Origin: Ooceraea biroi
Lineage: Eukaryota; Arthropoda; Insecta; Hymenoptera; Formicidae
DNA length: 64,000 nucleotides
Direction: 5' to 3'
Assembly (NCBI RefSeq): GCF_003672135.1
Contig: NC_039507.1
Span: 11,284,290 to 11,348,289 of the forward strand
Part shown: one piece after another, positions 12,416-23,153 of the stretch
Numbering within the stretch: the first letter of the stretch is position 1
How the letters are laid out: every line of letters starts with the position of its first letter
Notes under the pieces: model-generated
Seen by the model: only the letters and a program-made list of their open reading frames with translations
Databases searched by the model: none
Told to the model about the DNA's origin: nothing
Program-made: the position numbers and the translations under genes

Positions 12416-13703
12416 CAGGGTGTCCCATAACTCTTCATTAATATTTCAGAGGGTGAATGAGGGTTGAATATTGAACAAAAAGTTCCTTTTCCGATTTTGG
12501 CTCAGACCATTATTTACCGAGTCATTAACAGTTAAAGTTGTCTAATCAGACGGCGCGTGGTCGGAGTACGCAGAGGCGTAGCGTGTTGTGGGACCCCTCG
12601 CGCTTATCGTATCTTTCCTCGGTTAAAATTCTCTTTTAATTTTTCTTATCTTTTTATGACAAATAAATCAATAAATTCTTACAACAATTCTTATAACAAA
12701 TAAATCAATAAATCGATAGACAAATAAATAAATGAATAAAAAATAAATAAAAATAAATACAGAAATGTATCCAATTTTTAATATTAGTTTAATTATGTTA
12801 TAATTATGTTCCCAGTAAGCAAAATGTTCGCAGCCTGCCTGCAGGCTGGCAACAGATTCGATCAGAAACCCACACCAGAACCATAGTCATCTGTGTCCGC
12901 ATTAAGCTTTTGTTTTGGCGGCAGAGACCGTAGAACAGAACCTGACAACAGATTGTCGACAGAATCTGTATAAAACATAACTGGACAACAGCGCCACGCA
13001 GATCCTGCTCGGTTTCTGCCGTCAATCTGTTGAGTTATATTAGCAGGCTCTGCTCGGTTTCTGCCGACTATCTGCTGTCTAGTTATGTGAGCAGATATTG
13101 TTGTATTTCTGCTGACATACTGACAACATTATTTGTTATATCAGTTCCTGTATGCAGTCTGCAGTCTTTCTGCCTTCAAAATTTGTTGCGGGTATTTGAC
13201 GAAAATCTGTTCTAACAGACTTGGCTATCTGGGTTATAAGTATTTAATTATGTATTAATTTTTTCTGAATTATGTGTCATACATGATATGATATGATATG
13301 CAATATTTTCTGTTTTGTAGCCCTAAAAAGGACTAATATTAAAAATTGGATACATTTCTGTATTTATTTTTATTTATTTTTTATTCATTTATTTATTTGT
13401 CTATCGATTTATTGATTTATTTGTTATAAGAATTGTTGTAAGAATTTATTGATTTATTTGTCATAAAAAGATAAAAAAATTAAAAGAGAATTTTAACCGA
13501 GGAAAGATACGATAAGCGCGAGGGGTCCCACAGCACGCTACGCCTCTGCGTACTCCGACCGCGCGTCGTCTGATTAGACAACTTTAACTGTTAATAACTC
13601 GGTAAATAATGGTCTGAGCCAAAATCGGAAAAGGAACTTTTTGTTCAATATTCAACCCTCATTCACCCTCTGAAATATTAATGAAGAGTTATGGGACACC
13701 CTG
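12416..13703. mobile_element. Long-TIR non-autonomous element with TA target duplication
   Basis: Ends are CAGGGTGTCCCATAACTCTT in inverted orientation, flanked by TA at 12,414-12,415 and 13,704-13,705. The inverted arms extend about 370 bases (to about 12,787 and from about 13,333). CAGGGTG-type ends and TA duplication fit the Tc1/mariner superfamily. No transposase is present. A second element (12,811-13,233) is nested between the arms. Confidence 0.8.
12811..13233. mobile_element. CCCAG-family element, copy 1 (short, nested)
   Basis: It starts CCCAGTAAGCAAAATG and ends TTGGCTATCTGGG, an imperfect terminal inverted repeat. Inside, a block of about 35-50 bases rich in TCTGCYG/CAGCAGA words (a CTGCTCGGTTTCTGCCG type) recurs several times, along with a TGTCCGCATTAAG word shared with the copies at 17.8 and 45.3 kb. 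It has no coding potential and no convincing target duplication. It is an internally deleted version of the longer copies. Confidence 0.7.
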
Positions 13704-13738
13704 TATACTAAAAATATCTATATAATAAATATATACAT

Positions 13739-14133
13739 GTATATATAGTTATAAAATAAAATATATAATATAAGAATATTGTTGTAAATAAATTTCTCAA
13801 TTTTTTATCACACATTTCAGTGTGGAAAAAATACAAAAAATATAAAGACAGAAAAAGATTAAGAATTATAGAATGTAGAAGAATTATAGAAGTAACAGTA
13901 TACTGTAGATGTAGTATACTAATTATAGAAGTAACAGTATACTGTAGATGTAGTATACTAATTATAGAAGTAACAGTATACTTTTATAATTCTTCTACAT
14001 TCTATAATTCTTAATCTTTTTCTGTCTTTATATTCTTTGTATGTTTTCCAGACTGAAATCTGTGACAAAAAATTGAGAAATTTATTTACAACAATATTCT
14101 TATATTATATATTTTATTTTATAACTATATATA
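13739..14133. repeat. Fold-back with a 39-bp tandem core
   Basis: The left arm 13,739-13,890 and right arm about 13,984-14,133 are inverted copies (ATATATAGTTATAAAAT at the ends). Between them a 39-bp unit starting AATTATAGAAGTAACAGTAT repeats from 13,882, 13,921 and 13,960, the last partial. The right end abuts the CAGGGTGG end of the mariner fragment at 14,134. No gene. Confidence 0.75.
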
Positions 14134-14852
14134 CAGGGTGGTCCACTTAAATCGATCATCTTAGATATTTCACTTGTTTTTGATGATACGAAAAAATATC
14201 TAAGGAAAAAGTTGCACCGTTCGAAGGGGCTATCATGATGACAGAACAACAATGTTTTCAAGGCTATTTTTTTCGGAGATTCAAAGGTCAAGATAATTTT
14301 TTTAAATGGAACTACATATTTTTGTTTGCGTAGTTTTATAGTCAACATCGAGAGGAGTTCAGCGACCTATGACAACATGACCTTTAAATGATCTTGAACG
14401 CGGGAAACAGAAAAATCAAACTTTATGCTCTTCAACACAAAAATTTATTTAAGGAGGTGTTCGAAATGATGTCCTCCGACTTCAATACATTTTCTAATGC
14501 TCCATGGACGTTCTACTTATCGAAGCCACCTTAGATTTTCGATGGTCCAATAGTTCATATTTCTTCTATTTACTTGTCCATGGTTAGTGAACATTGATTC
14601 ATCGGTAAACACTCTCATGTTCTGGAATTCAATGGAATGTAAGATTGAAATAATTCCATACATGTATTGTGTGCGTGTGTGTATGTGTATGTAAATATTT
14701 ATGATCGTGAAATGCTTTTGCAGTTCAGTTCATTTCCTGAGCTTCTCGATATCAGAGTTTAAATATGACTGATTATACGAAAGAGGAAAGAATAGAAATG
14801 CTTCTTATTTACGGTGAAAGCGGAAGAAGTTCTACAGAGGCGCAGAGAATGT
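14134..14852. mobile_element. Scrambled, internally deleted DD41D-type mariner
   Basis: From CAGGGTGGTCCACTTAAATC at 14,134 to about 14,488 the sequence matches the terminal part of the copy at 62,626-62,985 in the same orientation. At about 14,490 it jumps to transposase-coding sequence equivalent to about 63,428-63,545 (still antisense), then unrelated DNA, and at 14,765-14,852 carries the transposase start MTDYTKEERIEMLL on the opposite (plus) strand. The 5' coding piece is thus inverted relative to the 3' piece. No functional transposase remains. Confidence 0.75.
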
Positions 14853-15545
14853 ACAATCACATTTGATGAAATGGAGACTGTTGAAATCGAATACGAAGAA
14901 GATAGTGACTTTGAAGATCCATCATCTTCCAACAATCCCATTTTATTTGGTCAAGATGATCTCGATGATCTTGTGCGTGATTTGGGTCTTCCAAAAGATT
15001 CATCTGAAGTATTAGCCTCAAGACTCAAAGAAAGAAATATGTTATTACCCGGAACTAAAATTTCTGTATACCGTAATAGGGAAAATGCTTATTTGGAATA
15101 TTTCACGCAGGACGAGAACCTTGTTTATTGTAAAGATGTTAGAGGACTCATCAATGAATTCAAACCTGGTTTATATGATGCAGACAAGTGGCGGTTATTT
15201 ATAGATTCCTCAAAAGCGAGTCTCAAAGCAGTCTTACTGCATAACGGTAATAAATATGCCGAGATTCCACTCGCTCACTCTACTACATTGAGCAAATCGT
15301 ATAAAACTTTAAAGTATCTTCTCGAGAAAATTGATTATAACGAACATAACTGGTTCCTTTGTGGTGACTTTAAAGTGATTAATATGATATTAGGTTTACA
15401 ATCGGGTTTTATCAAGTATCCTTGCTTTCTTTGCGAGTGGGATAGTTGTGCTCGTGACAAACATTGGGTTCAAAAAATTGAAAACAATTTCCATTTCAAT
15501 AAACCTTCTTCGACAATTTCGTGTCATTATATTCGCGCGGATTAG
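14853..15545 (+). pseudogene. Unidentified protein fragment, probably from a large mobile element
   Basis: An open frame of about 230 codons follows the mariner 5' piece; the ATG at 14,814 lies in mariner DNA in another frame and is unlikely to be the true start. The N-terminal part is acidic (EIEYEEDSDFEDPSSSNN), followed by VYRNRENAYLEYF, RLFIDSSKASLKAVLLHNGN, WFLCGDFKVINMILGL and PCFLCEWDSCARDKHW. The FIDSS and CGDFK segments resemble the Asp-bearing strands of RNase H-fold enzymes, and CFLCEWD looks like a zinc-binding loop, but this is inference. I recall similar predicted proteins in many invertebrate genomes but cannot name the family. The frame ends at 15,545 within a breakpoint, so the C-terminus is missing. 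Confidence 0.5.
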
Positions 15546-15596
15546 TGTTAGCTAGTAAATAATATGAGTTGCTATGAAATTGCTACTTGCAGTTGT

Positions 15597-15665
15597 AACG
15601 CGTAGCGGTTAATAGGTGTAGCATCTCACGCAGTCAGTGTTTGTTACGGGTTCGATCCCTGGTCC
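15597..15665 (+). repeat. tRNA-like Pol III promoter (SINE or tRNA relic)
   Basis: An A-box-like TAGCGGTTAATAGG at 15,603-15,616 and a good B box GGGTTCGATCCC at 15,648-15,659 lie at tRNA-like spacing. The flanking acceptor strands do not pair, so a functional tRNA is unlikely. A tRNA-derived SINE head or a tRNA pseudogene fits best. Confidence 0.45.
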
Positions 15666-15689
15666 ATATATCTTTCTTTTTTATTATAT

Positions 15690-16020
15690 TGTTAAGTGTC
15701 CGGGCAGCCTTCGCTCGTCACACGCTTCCGCTCACTCACTCGCTAACACTCGCGCACACGCCGAAATAACACTCGCGTATTTAAGAACGTACGTAAGACT
15801 TTATTCTAATAGCGCTTTACAAGAAATTCGCAATATATTCGAGAGCGGTTTTCGTCACGTCTAGCTGTCACGACAACTGATCTTCGATTCGTCGTTCCGT
15901 CTTGTTTATTTTCTCCCCTGGAGACCGCGTCGCGTGGAAACTCGCGTCTTCTGCTCAGCAGCCGACTCTCAGCTGAGACGACCGGCAGCATCGTACCGGG
16001 TGACCAACCCGGACACAACA
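15690..16020 (-). mobile_element. Solo LTR, 331 bp, ATAT target duplication
   Basis: On the plus strand it begins TGTTAAGTGTCCGGG and ends CCCGGACACAACA, flanked by ATAT at 15,686-15,689 and 16,021-16,024. TG...CA ends and a 4-bp duplication are the signature of an LTR left after recombination. Both strands start TGT; the minus strand carries an AATAAA near 15,806, so that orientation is preferred. No internal retroelement genes are adjacent, and the superfamily (Gypsy or BEL) is not decided. Confidence 0.7.
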
Positions 16021-16152
16021 ATATAATGTACCTATTATGCTAATATGAAAGGAATATTTGTTATATTATACGAATTTTATTTTAATCATGTATTACATGC
16101 TACATATTTTCATTTATAAATGAAGCAATACTTTATCACATAAATATAAGGA

Positions 16153-16731
16153 ATGAAATTGAAACATGGACGCGATATAGAGAAAGTCGCAAGACAAGAG
16201 ATAGCGGCAGCATTGAAAAAAGAAATTGCACCATGTGGATTGTTCATTGATTATGAAAATCCATGTTTGAGTGCTTCTCCTGACGGACTTATCGATGAAA
16301 ACGGTCTGGTGGAGATCAAATGTCCTTCCTCAGCTGAGAATTTGACAGCTGATGAGGCTATACAGAAACTTCTATACAGAAGTTGCCTCAACTAAAGACC
16401 GTGTTTGATAAGAAAAACCTAGATAAAATGAATCGGAATCACCGATTCTTTTTTCAGGTTCAAGGTGAATTGAACATTACACGGCGACAGTATTGCATCT
16501 TTGTTGTGTGGACGCCGAAAAGCTTCAAAACAGTGCATGTCAACAGAGACGATGTTTTTTTGGAAAGAGCAAATACTACCTTCCCTAACACGTTTCTATA
16601 ATGATTGCATGCTGCCGGAGATATTGGACAGTCGCTACAATAGGCACATGCCAATACGAAATCCGGAATACATTATTGAGGCTATGAAGGCTAAAGATGC
16701 ATGTAAAAAAATTAATAGTTCACGAATTTAG
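16153..16731 (+). pseudogene. YqaJ-type exonuclease (phage-recombinase fold), frameshifted
   Basis: YqaJ/lambda-exonuclease-like nucleases resect double-stranded DNA. The catalytic core is clear in the first frame: SPDGLIDENGLVEIKCPSS has the PDG...D and E-x-K arrangement of the PD-(D/E)xK active site. The frame then shifts near 16,378 to NHRFFFQVQGELNITRRQY, the usual downstream block with a conserved QxQ-type strand, and again near 16,560 to WKEQILPSLTRFYNDCMLPE, ending RNPEYIIEAM... at 16,731. The N-terminal region is short. The Ulp1-like gene follows directly on the same strand, suggesting one decayed mobile element. It is AT-rich and broken by two shifts. Confidence 0.7.
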
Positions 16732-17351
16732 CGAGATATCCGTAGAAAAGATAAATCTGCTGAACAGATCAGTCCAGCATCATCTGACGATGTTTCTCTT
16801 CTTGAGGAGCAAGATGATGATTGCATCATAATCAGTCATTCCTAGCAAGAATTGACTGATAAAGATGCGAAGAAATTTAAAAAAGTTCTGGACGACACAA
16901 TCCCTCCTCTCTCTTTGTTGAAGCAGAATATTTTACCTCTGCACAGCAAAGTGAACGACGAATCGCTCGATCGATTTTTACGCGTCTTCAGAGAGACTTC
17001 TGCTTTTGAAACGCAAAGCGTGCAGTACTTGGAATTTCCTCACCTCATTGACGTTAGTATTAGTGACAAGAGCATTCGAATAATTGGAGGAAATTGTACC
17101 GATCACTGGCGGTGCATTTTCTTTGACGGTTCCAAGCTGCATGTGTATGACAGCATACCCAGCTGTACATACCATAAACTAGCAGAAAAGGAAAAAAATT
17201 ATATTCGCAGGTAAACGTGAGCGATATAATTTTTGAAAGGGTACAGACACAACCGGATGACACGTGTTGTGGCATTTATGCTGCAGCTTTCGCTACAGCT
17301 GTAGTGTTGGGAAAGGATCCATGCGACGAAAAATATTCGAATGACGTGTAG
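16732..17351 (+). pseudogene. Ulp1/C48-like cysteine protease, broken
   Basis: Ulp1-family proteases cleave SUMO-like modifiers and recur in eukaryotic DNA transposons. In the 16,852-17,214 frame, GGNCTDHWRCIFF supplies the catalytic His and KLHVYDSIPS the Asp. After a frameshift near 17,212, VQTQPDDTCCGIYAAAFAT supplies the Gln and the Cys just before the Gly. The order H-D-Q-C matches the family. A stop near 16,844 separates an acidic N-terminal part. The product would be about 200 residues, a protease domain only. Its neighbour upstream is the YqaJ exonuclease remnant. Confidence 0.7.
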
Positions 17352-17786
17352 CGCATGAGACGTCACTTTGTTACTATTATACAAAATAACAAACTAACAC
17401 TTTTCCCGACATGAAAAATGTTTATCACGTCATGATGCTTTTACATCACATACGTGGCTTGACGTCTATTGATTCTGTTATAGAGGTCTAGTAATGCATT
17501 TATTGTTTCATGTATGCGTAATTCTTGCGAACGTTTGTGACAAATAAATGCTCACACGTATGAACAATCGGAGAGACGAAACGATATATTGGTTGCGTTC
17601 TCACGGGAATAGGCGGTGGAGGGGCCCATTCTACTTTTTCAATTTTATTAATATTTTATATATCATTAAACAATATGTAATTTTTATATTACGTGTATGT
17701 GTTTATACATATATAAAATATTTTGTATACATGCTGTATCATTTGTACTTTTCGTTACGACTTTCCGTTGCAACAGAAGTGAATGA
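17352..17786. other. No gene seen
   Basis: Moderately AT-rich DNA between the protease remnant and the CCCAG-family element. ORFs are short and without recognisable motifs. Confidence 0.5.
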
Positions 17787-18713
17787 CCCAGATAACCAAA
17801 CCTGCACGAACAAATTCTGAGCAGTGTCTGCAGTAAATTTTTGATGTCAGAAAGGCAACAGATTTTATACAGAAGTTGCTCTTTCAAATGATGTTATCAA
17901 ACTGTTATCAGAAATGCAACAGTGTCTGCTGACAGGCAATGTGAGCAGATTGGCAGCAAAATCTGCAGCTTTTGACACAATTCAAATTTAAACAGATAGG
18001 TATGTGGTTTCGCTATGCACCGCTATGCGGTGCACACATCGAGTTCTTACTCGACGTTAAGATTAGCCTGACAGTTATATAAGTTAATATACACGCCTTG
18101 GCATAATATTAATTTTTCTGAAAATTTTTGTACTTGCGGCACAGAGGCTCCCATGGACAACGTCCACGCACACCGCAAGCAATCTGAAGTTAGAAAGCAA
18201 ATTCGGACTTCAGATTAGAATAAATTAACAATAAGAGAGATTATGCAACGAACTGTCAGAAAAACACATCAAGCCAAATGTACTTTAATTTAACCATATT
18301 GTTCACATTGTTTTTACTGGATATATATTTCATTCTTATTATTGTGTATTGCTTTTCAATTTTGCATTTCTTTCCCATTGAAAATAAAGAAAAATAGCAA
18401 TTTAAATAGCAGTATGGATTAGGGGTCATTTTAACAGCTGATTATGTACAGAATCTGCTCAATTTCTGCTGCCAAACTGCTCTCAAGTTATGTGCGCAGG
18501 CTCTGCTCTCAATCTGCTGACAATCTGCTCCCAGGTTATGTGTACAGACTCTGCGCGATTTTTGCTGCCAATCTGCTCACATTACCTGTCCAGGAGGCTC
18601 TATCGGCAGAACCCGAGCTTAATGCGGACACAGATGGCTACGGTTTTGGTTTGGGATTCTGATCGAATTTGCTACCAATCTGCGGGCATGTTGGTATCAT
18701 TTTGCTATCTGGG
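17787..18713. mobile_element. CCCAG-family element, copy 2
   Basis: It begins CCCAGATAACCAAACC and ends TTTGCTATCTGGG (imperfect inverted ends). Subterminal arrays rich in AATCTGCTC and TCTGCTGCCAA words occupy both flanks. The interior has a hairpin-forming stretch TTGCGGCACAGAGG...CCGCAAG (about 18,135-18,180), shared in inverted orientation with 45,690-45,745. There is no coding region and no clear target duplication. Total 927 bp. Confidence 0.7.
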
Positions 18714-18895
18714 GATATTGCGTGTATTACTGTGCCGCACATCACATTACCGAAATAATGTTTGAAGACTGCCTGCAGTTGCAAGTGCTTCAGAACACTT
18801 TGTATCCCTTCTTTCTTCCAAGTAGAAAAGAAGAGAAAATAAAGAGTGTTGCGAAGCATATTGTTCAATTTATTCCAACATTGGCAACACTGTCC

Positions 18896-19817
18896 AACAC
18901 CATTTTTGTAATACGAGTGTGATTGTCATTTCCGGTGTATTTTTGCCTGTTGAACACGAATGCGTTCTCCAAATTTGACTATCACGTCACAATTTTGAGG
19001 AAATTGGCGTCAAAGATGCCAAAACCGACCATTTTGCGAGTTTTCGTGACACTGGCAGCAAATTTTTTCCTAACTTTCGTTTACGCCATGTGAAAGTATG
19101 AACTTTTAGCTGTAAAATGCGCGTGTTTCGTTTCTGTGTGATTTTTCGTTTCCGAGATGTAGCAATGTGAAAATAACTGTTTTTCCCATGGAACAATCAT
19201 TGTTGCGTCATGTGGAAAGTAACTGCTTTTATAATTATATAATATAATTATAAAATAATATAATAGGATCACATTACATCAACAAACAATATGAAATTAA
19301 TAAAATACAATAGACAGAAAGATTATAAAAAAATATCCGCACTCGGCATGACCCAGGATCAACGACGACGTAGACGTGGCGGAGATCTTTTATAATCTTT
19401 CTACTTATTTGATTTTATCAATTTTATATTGCTTTTTGATGTAATATAATCTTATTATATTATATAACTATAAAAGCAATTACTTTCTTACATGACGCAG
19501 CAATGATTTTCGCATGAGAAAAAGAGCTATTTGAAATTACTATATCTCGAAAATGAAAAATCACACACAAATGAAACAACGCGCATTATACAGTAAAAGT
19601 TCACACTTTCACATGGCGTAAACGAAATTTGGGAAAACATTTGCTGCCGATGTTATAACGTCACAAAAACCCGCAAAATCGTCGGTTTTAGCATCTTTGA
19701 GGTCAGTTTCCTCAAAATTGTTACATGATAGCCACATTTGGACAACCGAATCGTGTTCAGCAAGCAAAAATACATCGGACATGAATATTTAGACTCGTGT
19801 TACAAAAAAAAGTGTTT
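18896..19817. repeat. Long inverted repeat (fold-back), arms about 430 bp
   Basis: The left arm (to about 19,333) and right arm (from about 19,384) are inverted copies, diverged by scattered substitutions, with a loop of about 50 bases. Examples are TTTACGCCATGTGAAAGT at 19,080 against ACTTTCACATGGCGTAAA at 19,604. Ends resemble AACACNATTTTTGTAA. No ORF of note. A related-looking fold-back begins 9 bases beyond its right end. Confidence 0.75.
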
Positions 19818-19825
19818 CCGTACAA

Positions 19826-20627
19826 AGGAGGAGGCCCGATAAACCACGATTTCGGCCCTCTCTGGATTTTATTGTAAATTATCAGAAACAATTTCTTAAT
19901 ACATAAAACACTAATTAAGCTGTTTTCAGCCTAAACGGACATGTTCAACGTGGTCGTTATCTTGTTTAAACATAGAAATTCGTATTTGTGGGTATTTTGT
20001 GCAGTTCTATACAACTCGTGAAAATCGTGGATATTATATTGGAAAATCATGAACATCATAATATAATTATGTTTGTACGTAAAATTGTTGCTGACAGTGA
20101 AACGTACGGGGTGCTTGATTCACGCTTCACTCTCCTCAAAACAAAAACTGATCGTCCTTGCCTTCGCTTTCGACAACGATACCAACCAAAAACCATACAC
20201 CAACATCGTTCCTTACCAACTAAATATTCTTTTGCATAACATATTCCTTACACAAAGTCACTTTTTTTCACCTCATAGATTCAGTACGATGAAAGGCGAG
20301 TTCATTTTTCACGGTTTTGCAGCCAGGTTGTGTGTGCTATCTGATCTATTTCACTGTCAGCATCAATTTTACGTACAAACATAATTATATTATGATGTTC
20401 ATGATTTTCCAATATAATATCCACGATTTTCACGAGTTGTGTAGTACTGCACAAAATACCCACAAATACGAATTTCTATGTTTAAACAAGATAACGACCA
20501 CGTTGAACATGTCCGTTTAGGCTGAAAACAGCGTAATTAGTGCTTTATGTATTAAGAAATTGTTTCTGATAATTTACAATAAAATCCAGAGGGCCGAAAT
20601 TGTGGCTTATCAGGCCTCCTCCTTTTC
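19826..20627. repeat. Long inverted repeat, arms about 275 bp
   Basis: GGAGGAGGCCCGATAAACCA at 19,826 pairs with TGGCTTATCAGGCCTCCTCC ending near 20,622. Arms run to about 20,103 and from about 20,350, with some 245 bases unpaired between. Short ORFs over this region (19,988-20,520) are mirrored by the repeat and probably non-coding. Confidence 0.75.
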
Positions 20628-20815
20628 TCGGACAGTCTGATTATATTGCCGATGTCGGCAAAATAATACCAAGTTAGTATTGTCGGTCTCTACTTTCATT
20701 TCCCTTTCTGCCGCTACGAAATGACGGCGCTTTCGCGACGGAGTTCGGCCGTCACTCCAGGATCCCCTTAAATTTTCCGTCACACGCATCATTCCGGAGT
20801 TAATGGCGAGAAACT

Positions 20816-21165
20816 ATTTTTTACAAAATGCTCGATATCTCGCGAACGGAGAGGGCTAGAGAGTTCGTTCAAACGGCATTCGACGGGGATTTGCGAGCCC
20901 TTTCCAATGCCCTAATTAAACTTACCGTTAGGCGTCCCTTTCCCGAGATATCGGCCATTTCGTGAATAATGGTTTTTCGACGATATCTCGCGAACGGTGA
21001 GAGATAGTGTTCTTTCGGAGCGCATATTTTCGGCCTTTTCGAGCCCGATACAGCGTCCTTATTACCGTTCCCGTCAGACCCCGTTCCAGAGATATCGGGC
21101 ATTTTGTGAAAAAGGGTTTTTCGACGACATCTCGGGAACGGTGAGAGATAGAGGGTTCATTCAGA
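20816..21165. repeat. Tandem repeat of about 150 bp, two and a half units
   Basis: The block CGATATCTCGCGAACGGNGAG followed by a GAGATATCGGSCATTT word recurs at about 20,830, 20,980 and 21,124, with intervening divergence. The DNA is otherwise featureless and no gene is supported. Confidence 0.6.
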
Positions 21166-21239
21166 CACTTTCTTATAGTTGATTTCTATTTTATATAAGG
21201 TTCCGATCAAGCAATGTAAAAATTTCTTAATTCTGTTTG

Positions 21240-21660
21240 GAATTATACAATGTAGATCGCATAATAATAAATAAATTTCTACGGGCTAGAACTTTTTCAT
21301 TTTTGGTTTACAGGATTTTCAATAGCAGAGAACGCTAAGCAATATAAAAATTAATGATATCATAAACTCAGAACTCCTCTGAGAAGAAAAAAATTTTAAA
21401 CTCGAGAACTTTTTCATTTCTGAATTTTCGGTATTTTCAATAGCAGAGAACTCTAGGCAATATAAAAAATAATGATATCATCAACTCAGAACTCTTCGGA
21501 AAAGAAAAATCTTTTAAGCTCGATAACTTTTTCATTTCTAAATCTAAAGGATTTGCAATAGTCGGGAAATCTTGGCAATATGCCAATTAACAATATAAAA
21601 GTCTCAGAACTACTCGGAGTAAGAAAAATTTCTAAAGGCTAAACTTTTTCAAATGTAAAA
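21240..21660. repeat. Tandem repeat of about 120 bp with a dispersed copy at 36 kb
   Basis: Units contain AACTTTTTCATTTCTGA, GGTATTTTCAATAGCAGAGA and ATCAACTCAGAACT words, repeated from about 21,280, 21,400 and 21,520. A further copy lies at 36,085-36,235. No coding potential. Confidence 0.7.
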
Positions 21661-21789
21661 TAATATAATCACAGCGAAGCAAGATGTATGTGCGTAATAC
21701 AATTTAATTTGAGTACAAATAAATCAACAAACGTTTCGGTTTATTCGTTAGACCATTTTCAATGTATATCAGTAAATCATACAATACGA

Positions 21790-22430
21790 AAGCTGCAAAT
21801 CCTACCTTACAAAATGGCCGGCTGCTTCCCGCCGAACGCTCGATGCCCGCCAAAACCCGGCGACCGCCACAAGTCAAAATAATTCGGAATCACGCAAAAT
21901 CCCGGCAAAGACGGCGAGGTGCACATCCAACACTCCCAACAAATACGTCACAACACTCCCGGAACCGTCCAAACACGCGGAATTATCCGGGAAAGCAACA
22001 ATGTGGCGAGTAACCGTTAACTATCACGAGACAGCACGGCACGAACGTCCACAGGGAAAACGACTTCGTGGAATGTCTCTTGGGCACCGGAGTGTCCCAA
22101 AGCCGTCAGGAAAGCTGAAAAGTCACGTCGCGCACACGAAAAACACTCGCGATACCCGAAAACGCGAGATATCCGACCGCGGTGTCGAGCAAGCTACCTA
22201 AGATGGCCGCCGCGAACACCTCGACAAAAAATCCACGAATATCTCGGAAATCCGCCGGAATTCCGGCAAAACTCCACGAGATTCGAGAAGAGCACGTGCG
22301 AAACTATAAGAAACTCACAATATTAAGACCGCAAGCGGTAAAAGAACGTCCGAATAAGCCTGACGGCACGGAGCCTGACGAAAGCACGTCCGTACTCCTC
22401 AAGACACTCGACTAGACTCCAACCTAACCT
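21790..22430. repeat. Dispersed GC-moderate repeat, copy 1
   Basis: This stretch is similar, with divergence, to 34,995-35,630: shared blocks include ATCCTACCTTACAA, a GGCACCRGAGTGTCCC word, CACGTCGCGCAC and an end in AACCTAACC. It directly abuts the 3' end of the R1-like element on the other strand. It may be the 5' region of a gene-poor element or retroposed host leader sequence. No gene recognised. Confidence 0.5.
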
Positions 22431-23153
22431 TTTTTTTATTTACGTGGGAGAAGAGAAATGCCTTTACGCACACCAAGACCGGCCCCCAAAGCAGTGTGGG
22501 ACTCTCCCGGACCTCTGCAACGGCCCAGACGGAAATACCCACTAAAACTCTCCCCCCAACATACACCCACCACCGAACGTACACGACCCGTACGGCACAA
22601 CGGCACGGACGGACAGTACAACACAAGGAGCCTTCCCCAACTCCGCCGAAGCATTACTATGGGAAAGGCCCCCACTCCGAAGGCGACACAGCACCACTTC
22701 ACATTTCTCTATTACCAACAGATACTTTCCCACGACCCACTCATTCATTCACTCACACACCTACCACACACATATTCCCTAAAGAATACCACACGCATAT
22801 GCATGTACACACATAACATACATATGTACATCACTGGGGTAGGGGCAGCATGTAACAAATATATTAAAAACAAAAAAACAAGGAAACAAAGAAGAGAGTG
22901 AGACTACCAATACACTACTGCTAGTGTAAGGAGTCCCACTCAAGGAAATACATTACCAACGAACTACGAATAGAACGGGGTGGGAAAAGACAATCACGAA
23001 AACCAAGGACAAGGGAAAATAGGGGCAAGGACTCAGGAGTAAAAACCGGCTGGCCGCTGAAGGCGCACCAGTCGGTGCACCCACCCACCCGCCCTGCTCG
23101 CCAAAATCCTGCCCCACACTCTACGTTCGCACTCTCACACACTCTTACAAATG
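22431..23153 (-). other. 3' untranslated region and A-tail of R1-like element B
   Basis: Downstream (minus strand) of the ORF2 stop at 23,154 the sequence has no long frame and ends at a short A-run (seen as T-run 22,431-22,439 on the plus strand), the expected 3' tail of a non-LTR insertion. CACA-rich and TATGTACAT stretches occur at 22,745-22,835. Confidence 0.55.

Noticed and set aside
13882..13981. 39-bp direct repeats considered as a CRISPR-like array
   Set aside because: Units are contiguous without unique spacers, sit inside a fold-back, and the DNA is eukaryotic.
15597..15665. Functional tRNA gene
   Set aside because: A and B boxes are good but acceptor strands do not pair, so it was listed only as a tRNA-like relic.
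15697..16015. TGTCCGGG...CCCGGACA read as MITE terminal inverted repeats
   Set aside because: Extending outward gives TGTTAAG...CAACA ends with an ATAT duplication, which fits a solo LTR better.
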